Below, piece after piece: positions 27,191-35,926 of a stretch of 64,000 nucleotides of DNA. The translations under genes and the position numbers were made by a program. Under the pieces are notes generated by a model, which made no database searches, had not been told where the DNA came from, and worked only from the letters and a program-made list of their open reading frames with translations. Source of the stretch: Cyanobium sp. Aljojuca 7A6 (GTDB taxonomy: Bacteria > Cyanobacteriota > Cyanobacteriia > PCC-6307 > Cyanobiaceae); the NCBI RefSeq assembly GCF_024346455.1, contig NZ_JAGQCY010000001.1, positions 1 to 64,000 of the forward strand, written 5' to 3'. The first letter of the stretch is position 1, and every line of letters begins with the position of its first letter.

Positions 27191-28737
27191 GCGGCGACCC
27201 CCGGGCCTGCGGCGTGCTGCTCCATCCCACGGCCCTGCCGGGAACCGGGGCCTGCGGCAGCTTCGGTGCCGCCGCCCGCGACTGGATCGACCTGCTGGCC
27301 GCCGAGGGGGTGGGGGTATGGCAACTTCTGCCGCTATCTCCCACCGATGGCACCGGCTCCCCCTACAGCTCCCCCAGCGGCTCGGCCCTGAACCCCTGGC
27401 TGATCGATGCCGACGGGCTTGTCGCCGAGGGCCTGATCACCCCCGCCGACCGGGACGCCCTGCCCGCCGGGCCTGACGATCGCCTCGATCCGGCCTGTGC
27501 CGGGGAGCGGGCGGCCGCCATTGCCGCCGCCCTGGCCCGGGGCTGGGCCGGGCAGTCGCCGGAGCGCCTGGCGGCCTTCGATCGCTGGGAGGCGCGCCAG
27601 CGCTTCTGGCTGGTCGACCACTGCCGCTTCATGGTGATCCGCCGCCTGCAGGGGGGACAGCCCTGGTGGGAGTGGCCCGAACCCCTGGCGCGGCGCCAGC
27701 CCCAGGCGCTCCGTGCGCTCGCCGGCGCCCAGAGCCAGGCTCTGCTGGAGGAGGCCCTGCTGCAGTGGCAGCTCCAGTGCCAGTGGGGCCGCCTGCAGGA
27801 CCGGGCCCATGCCCAGGGGGTGCGGCTGGTGGGGGATCTGCCCTTCTATGTGGCCCACGACAGTGCCGATGTCTGGAGCCATCGGCGCCTCTTCTCCTTG
27901 CGCGCCGATGGGGGGCTGGTGGAGCAGAGCGGCGTGCCGCCCGATTACTTCGCCGCCACCGGCCAGCTGTGGGGCACCCCGGTGTACCGCTGGTGGGTGC
28001 ATCGCCTGGGCGGCTTTCGCTGGTGGCTGAAACGGCTGCAGCGCCAGCTGGAACTGATGGATCTGCTGCGGCTGGATCACTTCCGGGCCTTGGAGGCCTA
28101 CTGGAGCGTCCCGGGGCGGGATATCACCGCCGAGCACGGCACCTGGCGCCCCTCCCCCGGCCGGGCCCTGCTGCGCCGCCTGTGGTGGCGCTGCCGCCGC
28201 CAGGGCCGACTGCTCGCCGGTGGGCGGCTGCCACTGATCGCCGAAGACCTTGGCGTCATCACCCCGGCGGTGGAGGCCCTACGCGATCGCTTCGCCCTGC
28301 CGGGGATGAAGATCCTCCAGTTCGCCTTCGACGGCAACGACGACAATGCCTACCTGCCGGCGAACTACAAGGGCAGCCGCTGGGTGGTGTACACCGGCAC
28401 CCACGACAACGCCACCAGCCTCGGTTGGTGGCGGGATCTCGACGACGACGCCAGGGGACGGGTCGCGGCGGTGGTGGGAGGTGAGGTGCGGGCGCCGAGC
28501 TGGCAGCTGCTGGAGGTGGCCCTGGCCTCCCCGGCCGAGCTGGCCGTGGTACCGCTGCAGGACCTGCTGGAGCTCGGCGACGAGGCCCGCTTCAACACCC
28601 CCGGTACGACTGAAGGCAACTGGAGCTGGCGGCTGTCCCAGCCCGTGGCGGCGATGGCGGGGCCCCTGCAGGGCTTCGGCGCCATGGCGGCCCGCTACGG
28701 CCGGGGACGGGAGGCGGCGGCGGCCGGGGGCGGATAG
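27187..28737 (+). CDS. malQ: 4-alpha-glucanotransferase (amylomaltase)
   Basis: A 516-residue GH77 enzyme that transfers alpha-1,4-glucan chains during glycogen and maltodextrin turnover. Motifs are WQLLPLSPTDGTGSPYSSPS near residue 40, LVGDLPFYVAHDSADVW with a conserved Asp, the nucleophile region LLRLDHFRALEAYW, the acid region LIAEDLGVI and YTGTHDNATSLGWW. The GTG at 27187 overlaps the bciB stop (GTGA), so chlorophyll and glycogen genes are translationally coupled. Its 3' end overlaps the convergent RodZ-like gene by 43 bases. Confidence 0.95.
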   Translation: MSGDPRACGVLLHPTALPGTGACGSFGAAARDWIDLLAAEGVGVWQLLPLSPTDGTGSPYSSPSGSALNPWLIDADGLVAEGLITPADRDALPAGPDDRLDPACAGERAAAIAAALARGWAGQSPERLAAFDRWEARQRFWLVDHCRFMVIRRLQGGQPWWEWPEPLARRQPQALRALAGAQSQALLEEALLQWQLQCQWGRLQDRAHAQGVRLVGDLPFYVAHDSADVWSHRRLFSLRADGGLVEQSGVPPDYFAATGQLWGTPVYRWWVHRLGGFRWWLKRLQRQLELMDLLRLDHFRALEAYWSVPGRDITAEHGTWRPSPGRALLRRLWWRCRRQGRLLAGGRLPLIAEDLGVITPAVEALRDRFALPGMKILQFAFDGNDDNAYLPANYKGSRWVVYTGTHDNATSLGWWRDLDDDARGRVAAVVGGEVRAPSWQLLEVALASPAELAVVPLQDLLELGDEARFNTPGTTEGNWSWRLSQPVAAMAGPLQGFGAMAARYGRGREAAAAGGG

Positions 28738-29699
28738 AGGAACTGCGCCTGGCCCTGGCCGCTGGAGGGGTCGGGGCTCTGGGCGGCAGGGGTGGCGGGC
28801 GCCAGGGGCTGGCCGTTCCAGCGCACGGATCCGGCCGCCGGGGCCGGCTCCAACCGCAGACTGAAGGGAGGCAACACTGGCAGGCTGAGGCTGCCCTGCA
28901 CCGCCGGCAGCTGGGTTTCCACGCCCCGATCACTGCGCAGCGAGACCCGGGTGGGCTTGGCCAGCTCGAGGCGCAGCAGGCCGAGGGCCAGATCGGGTCG
29001 GTTCTGGCTGGTTTCTCGGCGCAGCCGCTGCAGCCCCTGGCCGGCGGCGGCCTTGCCCAGGGGGCGCAGGTCGGGGTAGGCCTCCAGGATGACCCGATCG
29101 GCATCCTCCAGATTCGCCTGGTCGGTCTGGGCCGCACTCAGGGGCGGGATGGGCTGCAGGGCATGCAGGCCCTGGGCGGCCAGCTGGCGCTGTTGCAGGT
29201 TGAGGCCATAGAGGAGCGCAGCGCAGAGCACCGCGTAGAGCACGGTGCCCTGCCAGGTGGTGAAGACATCGATCGAGCCGGGGGTGAAACGCAGCAGCAC
29301 CGTGTCCCGCCGCCGCCCGTTGCGCCGCTCCTGCTCCGGCGGCAGCACCCCATCGAGACACCCCCCGGGCAGCTCCAGGTGGTGCTCCAGCAGAGGGAGC
29401 ATGGTGCGCAGGTAGGCCGCTTCCGGCAGCCGGTCCCGCCAGCCCCGCTCCAGGGCCTCCAGCACGGCGGTGCTGATGCGGGTGTCGAGGGCCAGCTGGC
29501 GCAGGCCGAGGCCGCGGCTCTCCCGGGCCTCGCGCAGCTGCTGGCCGGCGAGCAGCAGGGGATCCTGGCGTCGCTCCTCCACCACCGTCCCCATGCGGCG
29601 GCGCTGCCCCGGCAGGCGCTCGCGCAGACGCTGAAACAGGGACGGGGCCGGCTTGGGCAAGGGAGGGGGGCTCAGGGAGCGACGGCCAGGGGGCCCCAT
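28695..29699 (-). CDS. RodZ-like helix-turn-helix membrane protein
   Basis: A 334-residue protein with a cytoplasmic Xre-type helix-turn-helix (about residues 50-115: GQQLREARESRGLGLRQLA and an AAYLRTMLPLLEHHL helix), one transmembrane helix (about 152-168), and a C-terminal beta-rich DUF4115-like region with a proline/alanine tail. This is the RodZ layout. RodZ links MreB to the elongation machinery, but mreB is not nearby. It overlaps the 3' end of malQ on the other strand and overlaps the pseudouridine synthase gene upstream by 28 bases. Confidence 0.78.
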   Translation of the reverse strand: MGPPGRRSLSPPPLPKPAPSLFQRLRERLPGQRRRMGTVVEERRQDPLLLAGQQLREARESRGLGLRQLALDTRISTAVLEALERGWRDRLPEAAYLRTMLPLLEHHLELPGGCLDGVLPPEQERRNGRRRDTVLLRFTPGSIDVFTTWQGTVLYAVLCAALLYGLNLQQRQLAAQGLHALQPIPPLSAAQTDQANLEDADRVILEAYPDLRPLGKAAAGQGLQRLRRETSQNRPDLALGLLRLELAKPTRVSLRSDRGVETQLPAVQGSLSLPVLPPFSLRLEPAPAAGSVRWNGQPLAPATPAAQSPDPSSGQGQAQFLYPPPAAAASRPRP

Positions 29700-30391
29700 T
29701 CTCCCGGTTCGACCTCACGCCAGGATCCTTCCGCCAGATCGCCCAGCTGCACCGGGCCGACGGCGACCCGCCTCAGATCCAGGACCGGGTGGCCGAGGAT
29801 CGCCGCCGTGCGCCGGATCTGGCGGTTGCGACCCTCCCGCAGCACCAGCTCCAGCAGGGTGGCGCCGCGATGGTGGCGCAGACGATGCAGCTCCACCGGC
29901 TGGCTGGGCAGGCCATCCAGGGGTACGCCGGCCCGCCAGCGCTCCAGGGTGGCCGCCCGCGGCCATCCCTCCACCCAGACCTGATATGTCTTGCGATGGC
30001 CGTAGCGGGGATGGGTGAGGCGCAGGGTGAGGTCGCCGTCGTTGCTGAGCAGCAGGGCACCACGGCTGTCGGCATCGAGCCGACCCACCGGATGCAGGCC
30101 GCGACGCCGCTCCGGCGGCAGCAGGTCGAGCACGGTGGGGCGGCCGTGGGGGTCGTGGCAGGTGCTTAGCACCCCGGGCGGCTTGTTGAGCAGCAGGGTC
30201 AGGATGGTGCGAGGCAGCTCCAGGGGCTGGCCGTCGACGCTGATGCGGTCGCAGGTGGGATCGGCGCGGTCGCCCAACTGGGCCAGGTCACCGTTGACCC
30301 GCACCCGGCCGTCGCGGAGCCACGTCTCCGCTTCCCGGCGGGAGCAGAGCCCTGCGGCAGCCACGAGTTTCTGCAGACGGTCGGCAGCCAT
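29672..30391 (-). CDS. rRNA pseudouridine synthase, RluB/RsuA family
   Basis: A 239-residue enzyme. The N-terminal S4 RNA-binding domain (RLQKLVAAAGLCSRREAETWL) occupies residues 5-60. The catalytic domain has the motif GRLDADSRGALLLSNDGDL with the nucleophilic Asp. The EGRNRQIRRTAAILGHPV block is typical of the RsuA/RluB/RluE/RluF group. It isomerises uridine in rRNA; which position cannot be told, though RluB-like (23S) is most likely. Start ATG 30391 is divergent from the sigma factor gene with an 89-base gap. Confidence 0.92.
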   Translation of the reverse strand: MAADRLQKLVAAAGLCSRREAETWLRDGRVRVNGDLAQLGDRADPTCDRISVDGQPLELPRTILTLLLNKPPGVLSTCHDPHGRPTVLDLLPPERRRGLHPVGRLDADSRGALLLSNDGDLTLRLTHPRYGHRKTYQVWVEGWPRAATLERWRAGVPLDGLPSQPVELHRLRHHRGATLLELVLREGRNRQIRRTAAILGHPVLDLRRVAVGPVQLGDLAEGSWREVEPGEWGPLAVAP

Positions 30392-30447
30392 GACCCCATT
30401 CTGCGGACCGCTCCAGGTCGGAGCGAGTCCGCAAAGTGATGGTAGAT

Positions 30448-30471
30448 TTACGAAACCAAATGGTTTCGTAA
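30448..30471. promoter_or_regulatory. Perfect 24-bp inverted repeat in front of the sigma factor gene
   Basis: Ten-base arms TTACGAAACC (30448-30457) and GGTTTCGTAA (30462-30471) flank AAAT. The repeat ends nine bases before the ATG at 30481, just upstream of an AAGGGA ribosome-binding site. It could be a DNA operator or an RNA hairpin controlling initiation. Arm sequence and spacing do not match the NtcA box. Function is inference. Confidence 0.6.
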
Positions 30472-30480
30472 CAAGGGACG

Positions 30481-31470
30481 ATGCCTTCGATCACCGTCAC
30501 GGCTGCTTCCGCGTCCCTGCTGGTCCCCACCGGCGATTCCTTACGCTCCTATCTGCGGGACATCGGGCGGGTGCCCCTGCTGAGCCATGAGCAGGAGATC
30601 ACCCTGGGCCGCCAGGTGCAGGAGCTGATGGCCCTTGAAGACCTGCGCGAGGAACTCAGCCTGCGCTCCGGCGGCGAGGAGCCCAGCCCCGAACTGCTCG
30701 CCGCCGAGGCGGGCCTCACCCCGGCGATGCTGCGCAAGCGCCTGCACGCCGGCCGCCGCGCCAAGGAGCGGATGGTGGCCGCCAACCTGCGCCTGGTGGT
30801 GAGCGTCGCCAAGAAATACACCAAGCGGAACATGGAGCTGCTGGATCTGATCCAGGAGGGCACGATCGGCCTGGTGCGGGGTGTCGAGAAGTTCGACCCC
30901 ACCCGCGGCTACAAGTTCTCCACCTATGCCTACTGGTGGATCCGCCAGGGCATCACCCGGGCCATCGCCGAGAAGAGCCGCACGATCCGGCTGCCGATCC
31001 ACATCACCGAAACACTCAACAAGCTCAAGAAGGGCCAGCGGGAGCTGAGCCAGGAATTGGGCCGCACCCCCACCCTGAGCGAGCTGGCGGTGGCGGTGGA
31101 ACTCCCCGAAGAGGAGGTGAAAGACCTGCTCTGCCGCGCCCGCCAGCCGGTGAGCCTGGAGACGAAGGTGGGTGACGGGGAGGACACCGAGCTGCTGGAC
31201 CTGCTGGCCGGGGACGACCTGCTGCCGGCCGACCTGGTGGATGGCGAGTGCCTCAAGGGCGACCTGCGGGCCCTGCTGGAGCAGCTGCCGGAGCTGCAGG
31301 GCAGGGTGCTGAAGATGCGCTACGGCATCGACGGCGAAGAGCCGATGAGCCTGACCGGCATTGCCCGCACGCTGGGGATGAGCCGTGACAAGACCCGCAA
31401 TCTGGAGCGGCGTGCCCTCGAAGGTATTCGGCACCACTCCCGCTCCCTCGAGGCCTACCTGGTGGCCTGA
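30481..31470 (+). CDS. RNA polymerase sigma factor, sigma-70 family group 2
   Basis: A 329-residue sigma factor from ATG 30481 with an AAGGGA ribosome-binding site. Region 1.2 ([21 protein letters not shown]), region 2 ([22 protein letters not shown] and [19 protein letters not shown]), region 3 ([19 protein letters not shown]) and region 4 (a helix-turn-helix around [21 protein letters not shown]) are all present, and the large region 1.1 of RpoD is absent. Group 2 sigma factors are non-essential alternatives used in stress, circadian and light responses. The specific paralogue (SigB/C/D/E-like) is not assigned. It is preceded by the perfect inverted repeat. Confidence 0.93.
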   Translation: MPSITVTAASASLLVPTGDSLRSYLRDIGRVPLLSHEQEITLGRQVQELMALEDLREELSLRSGGEEPSPELLAAEAGLTPAMLRKRLHAGRRAKERMVAANLRLVVSVAKKYTKRNMELLDLIQEGTIGLVRGVEKFDPTRGYKFSTYAYWWIRQGITRAIAEKSRTIRLPIHITETLNKLKKGQRELSQELGRTPTLSELAVAVELPEEEVKDLLCRARQPVSLETKVGDGEDTELLDLLAGDDLLPADLVDGECLKGDLRALLEQLPELQGRVLKMRYGIDGEEPMSLTGIARTLGMSRDKTRNLERRALEGIRHHSRSLEAYLVA

Positions 31471-31486
31471 GCCACCACGGCTCGCC

Positions 31487-31512
31487 AAAAAGCCCCCGTT
31501 TCCGGGGGCCTT
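31487..31512. terminator. Bidirectional terminator between sigma factor and RNA-binding protein genes
   Basis: Stem GCCCCCG (31492-31498) and CGGGGGC (31503-31509) with loop TTTC. The minus-strand reading is followed by five T residues (31491-31487), giving a strong terminator for the RNA-binding protein gene. The plus-strand reading is followed by CTTGTTC, a weaker signal for the sigma gene. Confidence 0.8.
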
Positions 31513-31536
31513 GTTCGTGCCAGGGGCGGCTTGGCT

Positions 31537-31824
31537 TCAGTAGCGGGGACGGCCACCACCGGCGCCGCCGCCGCCGCCACCGGTGCGGGGCTGGGCCTTG
31601 TTGACCCGGATCATCCGCCCCATCCACTCGACATCCTGAAGGTCGTCGATGGCCTTGGTTTCATCGGCCTCATTGGCCATTTCAACAAAGGCGAAGCCGC
31701 GCTTGCGGCCGGTTTCCCGGTCGACGGGCAAGCTGCAGTTACGCAACTCTCCATACTGCGCAAACAGATGGTTGAGATCCTCCACCTCCGCATCGAAGGA
31801 GAGATTTCCAACGTAAATCGTCAT
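31537..31824 (-). CDS. RNA-binding protein with RRM domain and glycine-rich tail
   Basis: A 95-residue single-RRM protein. RNP2 is IYVGNL (residues 3-8) and RNP1 is RGFAFVEM (about 42-49). The tail is a glycine-rich run ending GGGRPRY. Cyanobacterial Rbp proteins of this type bind RNA, are often induced by cold, and some guide photosystem mRNAs to thylakoids. The 5' leader of more than 100 bases before the next gene is AT-richer than its surroundings, as expected for a regulated leader. A strong terminator follows. Confidence 0.93.
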   Translation of the reverse strand: MTIYVGNLSFDAEVEDLNHLFAQYGELRNCSLPVDRETGRKRGFAFVEMANEADETKAIDDLQDVEWMGRMIRVNKAQPRTGGGGGGAGGGRPRY

Positions 31825-31962
31825 GAACAGAGAAACAATTATGAACGGATTCGTCGATAGCCCTTGCAGGACGTTGTCACTCGCCGAAGAGAAATCTTTG
31901 AATCACTAGAAGCGTACAGCCTGGTTGGACTGGCAGGCTGGGGCCGTTGCTAAAGGCGAACC

Positions 31963-32205
31963 ATGAAGGGACAAGGGTCGGCCATCGCCCTGGTGGCGCT
32001 CTGGATCCTCGGCTGGGGCGTTGGCGGTTCGCTGATCGATGCCGGCCTGATCAAGGCGGCGGTCTACAGCCTGGAAGGGGGACAGGTGGGAACCCTGATC
32101 ACCTTCGTGCTCTGGAGCCTGCTGTGGGGCGGACTGGGCTTGAAGCTGTGGCAGAGAAGGGGCGCTGGGGGATCCCAAGACGCCCACCCAGAAGACGCAC
32201 CCTGA
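31963..32205 (+). CDS. Small two-helix membrane protein
   Basis: An 80-residue protein from ATG 31963 with two hydrophobic helices (ALVALWILGWGVGGSLI, about residues 8-25, and LITFVLWSLLWGGLGL, about 45-60) and a polar C-terminal tail. No family is recognised. It stands between the divergent RNA-binding protein gene and the convergent 59-residue gene, with no apparent operon. Confidence 0.65.
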   Translation: MKGQGSAIALVALWILGWGVGGSLIDAGLIKAAVYSLEGGQVGTLITFVLWSLLWGGLGLKLWQRRGAGGSQDAHPEDAP

Positions 32206-32225
32206 CTCTCGCCAAGAGCCCTGGG

Positions 32226-32405
32226 CTACTTGCGGATGCCGAGCAGCTGGGCGCCGTAGTGCTCGCTGAATTCGGCCTGGTGCTGCCAGGCGGAGAGGAG
32301 GGTCTTGGCGACCTTGCGGAGTTCCTCGATGTCGTCGCAGCTGTCGATGGCGCGGGAGTGGACGGCGATCGAGAACTGCCGGTTAAGCGAGAGGGAGGTC
32401 GGCAT
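32226..32405 (-). CDS. Small conserved-looking hypothetical protein (59 aa)
   Basis: A 59-residue frame from ATG 32405 to the TAG at 32226-32228. It opens MPTSLSLNRQFSIAVHSRAI and continues with a helical segment containing EELRKVAKTLL and AWQHQAEF, ending in LLGIRK. It is soluble and predicted largely helical, rich in charged and aromatic residues, unlike a chance frame in GC-rich DNA. The shape (short, two helices, acidic-basic alternation) resembles small adaptor proteins of picocyanobacteria, but no family is assigned. It is convergent with the small membrane protein gene, 20 bases apart. Confidence 0.6.
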   Translation of the reverse strand: MPTSLSLNRQFSIAVHSRAIDSCDDIEELRKVAKTLLSAWQHQAEFSEHYGAQLLGIRK

Positions 32406-32495
32406 GTCCTGCTTTCAATGTTTCAGAACGTTACAAGACCTTGCCGGCAGGAGGGCGGCGGCTAACCGTACTGGCTGCCCAGCAGGCCTGAGCCC

Positions 32496-32984
32496 TCAGA
32501 AGAACTGGTCGAAGTTGTCAAAGTCGACAGCACTGAAGGTGCCGTCCTGCACCTGGGCCATCAGACGCTCCAGCTGAACCCACAGGGCACCACCGGTCAG
32601 CAGGGACAGCACGAAGGCCACCAGCAGGGCGGTGCCGGCGCCGAAGCCGAACACCTGCAGGCTGGCACCGATGAAGAGGGTCACGCCGATCACCAGGCCC
32701 CCGTAGGGCAAGGTCGTTTCCAGGTTGGAGATCGGCAACAGGGCCAGCCGGTCCTGCTTCCAGCCCTCGAGCCGGTTCTGGATCATCTTGGCGAAGGTGA
32801 GGCCACACAGCACGGCCATGGCCAGGCCAATGCCGGCCAGCATGTAGGGCGGGTAAGTGAGCGGGGCGTATTCCAGCAGGATCTCCAGGGCATCCAGATC
32901 GCCGAAATCGCCGCTGGCCTGGTCCAGCCCAGCCTGCTGCAGGGTCACCGGAGCATTCGCGAGGGCGGCCAGCAGCTGGGTCAC
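32496..32984 (-). CDS. Conserved hypothetical integral membrane protein
   Basis: A 162-residue protein from GTG 32984. Three hydrophobic segments (about residues 45-65, 93-110 and 115-135) are followed by an acidic aromatic tail ending DFDNFDQFF. I recognise no named domain. It is on the same strand as the DUF2339 gene with a 53-base gap, so the two may be co-transcribed. The duplicated pattern of acidic and aromatic residues at the C-terminus is unusual and could be an interaction motif. Confidence 0.7.
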   Translation of the reverse strand: MTQLLAALANAPVTLQQAGLDQASGDFGDLDALEILLEYAPLTYPPYMLAGIGLAMAVLCGLTFAKMIQNRLEGWKQDRLALLPISNLETTLPYGGLVIGVTLFIGASLQVFGFGAGTALLVAFVLSLLTGGALWVQLERLMAQVQDGTFSAVDFDNFDQFF

Positions 32985-33037
32985 GGCAGGGAGTCAGGAA
33001 GCGATCGGGCCCGACCCTAGGCGCCGAGGCCGCCTCC

Positions 33038-35911
33038 TCAGCTGAATCGGCTGCGCAAGCGGTGGACGATGGCATTCAGGGCCAGCAGCAGCAGGCCCAC
33101 GCCGATGAATACCAGACCCCGCAGACCCAGGTCCGCCTGGGCCATGTCGATGGCCAGCAGGCGCAGCAGGCAAGCCCCCAGCCCCACCAGGGCCACCAGT
33201 CGGAACTGGGGCTCGCGCAGCACCACCCCCAGCAGGTAGATGGCGAAGGCTTCGCCGGTCCACAGGAGCGTCAGCAGGGCGCGGTCGTAGCCGCTGGCCA
33301 GCACGAGGGCCACGGCGACAAACAGGGGGTAGTACAGCCAGCGGTTGCGGCGCTGCGCCACCCGCGCTCCGATCCAGACCAGAACTGGCCATCCTCCGGG
33401 CTGGGCCAGCCGTTCCAGATCGAGCCAACGGTGGGAGGCCACGACGAAGGCCGTCTGCAGCGCGATCGCCACCACCCCGGCAGCCTGGGCAGCTCGGCTG
33501 CCCATGGGGATGGGCGAAAGGCCCCCACCGAGGCTGTACACCAGCGCCAGCACCGACAGCCAGTAGACGATCACGCCATACACCTGCAGCCGGATGGCGA
33601 ACAGCCGCACCAGCGCCGGGGAGACCAGTACCAACGCCAGCAGGGACCAGGCGACGGGTCGCCAGGGGGCGCTCATTTCCCCCTGCAGCGTCAGGCCCAC
33701 ACCCAGCAGGGCGCCCTCAAGGAAACAGGGCTGAACCAGCTGCCAGGTCCGCAGCCGGGCCAGGTCCGCCCCCGCCCGGAAGAACCAGCCGTGCAGACAA
33801 ACGGCGATGGCCAGGAGCTCGACCAGCCAGCGACCCCGCAACTGCAGGGCCCCGAGCGTCACCAGCTCCTGGCTGGGCCCGATCACCAGCAGATAGGCGA
33901 CGCCGAAACCGGCCAGGTAGATCAGAGAGAGCCGCAGAGCCACCCGCACCGCCGCCCCCCGCAGTCGGTGGGTGGTGGCCAGGACCCCGGCGGACAGCAG
34001 CAGCCAGGCCACCCCTGGCAACAGCGGTGAGATCGGCTCCAGGAGCCACAGGGCGCCCAGACCCACATCGAAGCCCAGCAGGCCGAGGCCGAGGCCTTGC
34101 AGGCGGCGGCGGCCACCCCACAGCGCCAAGAGCAGCGCCAGCAGCCCCAGGGGCAGCAGGCGTCCGAGCAGGGCGACCGGCGGCCAGGGGGCCTGGGCCA
34201 GCAGCGCCAGCCAGCCAAAGGCGTGGGCCGCCCCAATGGCCACGCTGATGCCCAGCAGCAGGCCGGGGGGGTGCCAGCGCCGTGCCGCCACCAGGAAGGC
34301 CCCCATCACCACCAGGCTCAGCGGAGAACGCCAGTCCTGCGGTACCACCAGCGCTGGCCCCACAGCGATCAGGCCGCCGGCCAGCCAGCCCAGCAGAGGT
34401 GGCAGGGGTAGCGGCACGCCGCGGCGTTGCAGCAGCACCTGCATGCCGGCCAGCAGGGCGGCTCCGCCGGTGAGCACGGCGCCGGCCTGCAGCTGGGCCA
34501 CCGGGTCACGGTTCACCAGCGCAGCCACCAGGGCCGTGATCGCCAGCAGCAGGCCGGCCGCTGCGCTGAGCCACCAACCGACACGGCGCAGGGGCTCGGA
34601 GCCCTCCCGCACCGCCAGGCCCAGGAACAGCAGGCACTCCAGCAGCACAACGCCGGCCAGCAGCGGCCCATCGGCGATCAATGGCGCCAGGCTCAGCAGG
34701 GCGACCAGCACCAGGGTCTGCCCAACCAGCGCATCGCCCAGGGCCAGCCAGCGTGGACCACGGCACCGGGCACCCCGCCCGAGCAGCAACGCCGCCGCGG
34801 CGCTGAGCGCCAGGGCCGTGGCCCTGGCGGCTGCCTCACGGGGATAGAGCAGCAGGCCGAGGCCGAGGCCGCCCCAGAGACTCAGCAGCAGGGCCGCAGG
34901 CAGGGCCTGAAACCGGGCTGGCGCCGCGCCCGGCCGGTGCAGCCGCAGCAGGCCCAGGCCGAACACCAGCAACGCCGCCAGGGCGGCGCCGCTCGTCAGG
35001 AGGCTGGAGACAGCCAGCGCCGGGGCGTTGGCCAGAAACCAGGCGAGCTGAAACAAGCCATAAACCCAGCTCACCACCAGCCGGTGCCACGGCCAGCGGT
35101 GCCGCAGGGGCAGCTCGCCGCCCACCAGGGCGATGACCGTGGCGATCGTCAGGGCAGGGCCGCCCTGGGGAGCGATCGCCAGGGGCACCAAGCTCACGGC
35201 CACGTGCAGCGACGCGATCGTGGCGGTGCGTGCGGTGGCGGCCAGGCCGAGGTTGACCGCCACACCCATGGCCAGCAGGGCGAGAACCGCCGCCGGGTCC
35301 TCCACCCACTGCAGACCGAGCTGGGGCAGCCCACCGGCGGCGGCGCAGGCAAACAGGACCAGGGCACCGCCACCGCTGCGCAGGCCATCGGTGAGGTCGC
35401 GCCAGCGCTCCCGCCGGCCCCAGAGCAGCGACGGCAGGGCCAGGAGCCCGCCCGCCAGCAGGATGACCAGAAAGCGCTCCCGGGCCTCCAGCCGCAAGCC
35501 TGCATTGATCGTCATGAAGGTGACTCCGGCCACCACCACGAGCACGCCGAGCAGGCCGCTCCAGTTCTCCACCAGCAGCCGCTCGATCCGCTTCCAGGGC
35601 CCGGCGGCGCCCTGGGCCGACCGCAGCGGAGCCACGGGCGCAGGCGCGGGCAGCATCGCCGCCGGCTCCAAGGCCGCCGACGTCAACGCGGCAGGCTTCT
35701 CCGCTGGGGCGATCCGTGCCTGACCGGGCCAGGGTTCTCCCGCCAGGCGCTTCTCCAGGGCCTCGCTCCACAGCGACAGGGCGAAGAAGCGCTGGCTGAG
35801 TGAAACGGTGTGCCGCTCAAGGCGTCTGAGACGCCGCTCCAGGGACAGGGTCTGCAGAATCCACCCGGCCACCAGCAGCAGCAGGACGATCAGCAGCAGA
35901 GCCTCGGTCAA
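33038..35911 (-). CDS. DUF2339 polytopic membrane protein
   Basis: A 957-residue protein. An N-terminal helix and coiled coil (about residues 5-45) and an alanine/proline linker precede more than 20 hydrophobic helices. The segment WSGLLGVLVVVAGVTFMT with a following charged RLEARERFL stretch, around residue 115, is the characteristic DUF2339 entry. The role of the family is unknown. It lies 15 bases downstream of the ABC1 kinase gene on the same strand. Length is at the upper end of the family but the frame is unbroken. Confidence 0.88.
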   Translation of the reverse strand: MTEALLLIVLLLLVAGWILQTLSLERRLRRLERHTVSLSQRFFALSLWSEALEKRLAGEPWPGQARIAPAEKPAALTSAALEPAAMLPAPAPVAPLRSAQGAAGPWKRIERLLVENWSGLLGVLVVVAGVTFMTINAGLRLEARERFLVILLAGGLLALPSLLWGRRERWRDLTDGLRSGGGALVLFACAAAGGLPQLGLQWVEDPAAVLALLAMGVAVNLGLAATARTATIASLHVAVSLVPLAIAPQGGPALTIATVIALVGGELPLRHRWPWHRLVVSWVYGLFQLAWFLANAPALAVSSLLTSGAALAALLVFGLGLLRLHRPGAAPARFQALPAALLLSLWGGLGLGLLLYPREAAARATALALSAAAALLLGRGARCRGPRWLALGDALVGQTLVLVALLSLAPLIADGPLLAGVVLLECLLFLGLAVREGSEPLRRVGWWLSAAAGLLLAITALVAALVNRDPVAQLQAGAVLTGGAALLAGMQVLLQRRGVPLPLPPLLGWLAGGLIAVGPALVVPQDWRSPLSLVVMGAFLVAARRWHPPGLLLGISVAIGAAHAFGWLALLAQAPWPPVALLGRLLPLGLLALLLALWGGRRRLQGLGLGLLGFDVGLGALWLLEPISPLLPGVAWLLLSAGVLATTHRLRGAAVRVALRLSLIYLAGFGVAYLLVIGPSQELVTLGALQLRGRWLVELLAIAVCLHGWFFRAGADLARLRTWQLVQPCFLEGALLGVGLTLQGEMSAPWRPVAWSLLALVLVSPALVRLFAIRLQVYGVIVYWLSVLALVYSLGGGLSPIPMGSRAAQAAGVVAIALQTAFVVASHRWLDLERLAQPGGWPVLVWIGARVAQRRNRWLYYPLFVAVALVLASGYDRALLTLLWTGEAFAIYLLGVVLREPQFRLVALVGLGACLLRLLAIDMAQADLGLRGLVFIGVGLLLLALNAIVHRLRSRFS

Positions 35912-35926
35912 GGGGCCGACGGGTTG

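Noticed and set aside
34427-35803. 458-codon plus-strand frame opposite the DUF2339 gene
   Set aside because: Gln/Gly/Arg-rich low-complexity translation, complementary to a hydrophobic membrane protein gene.
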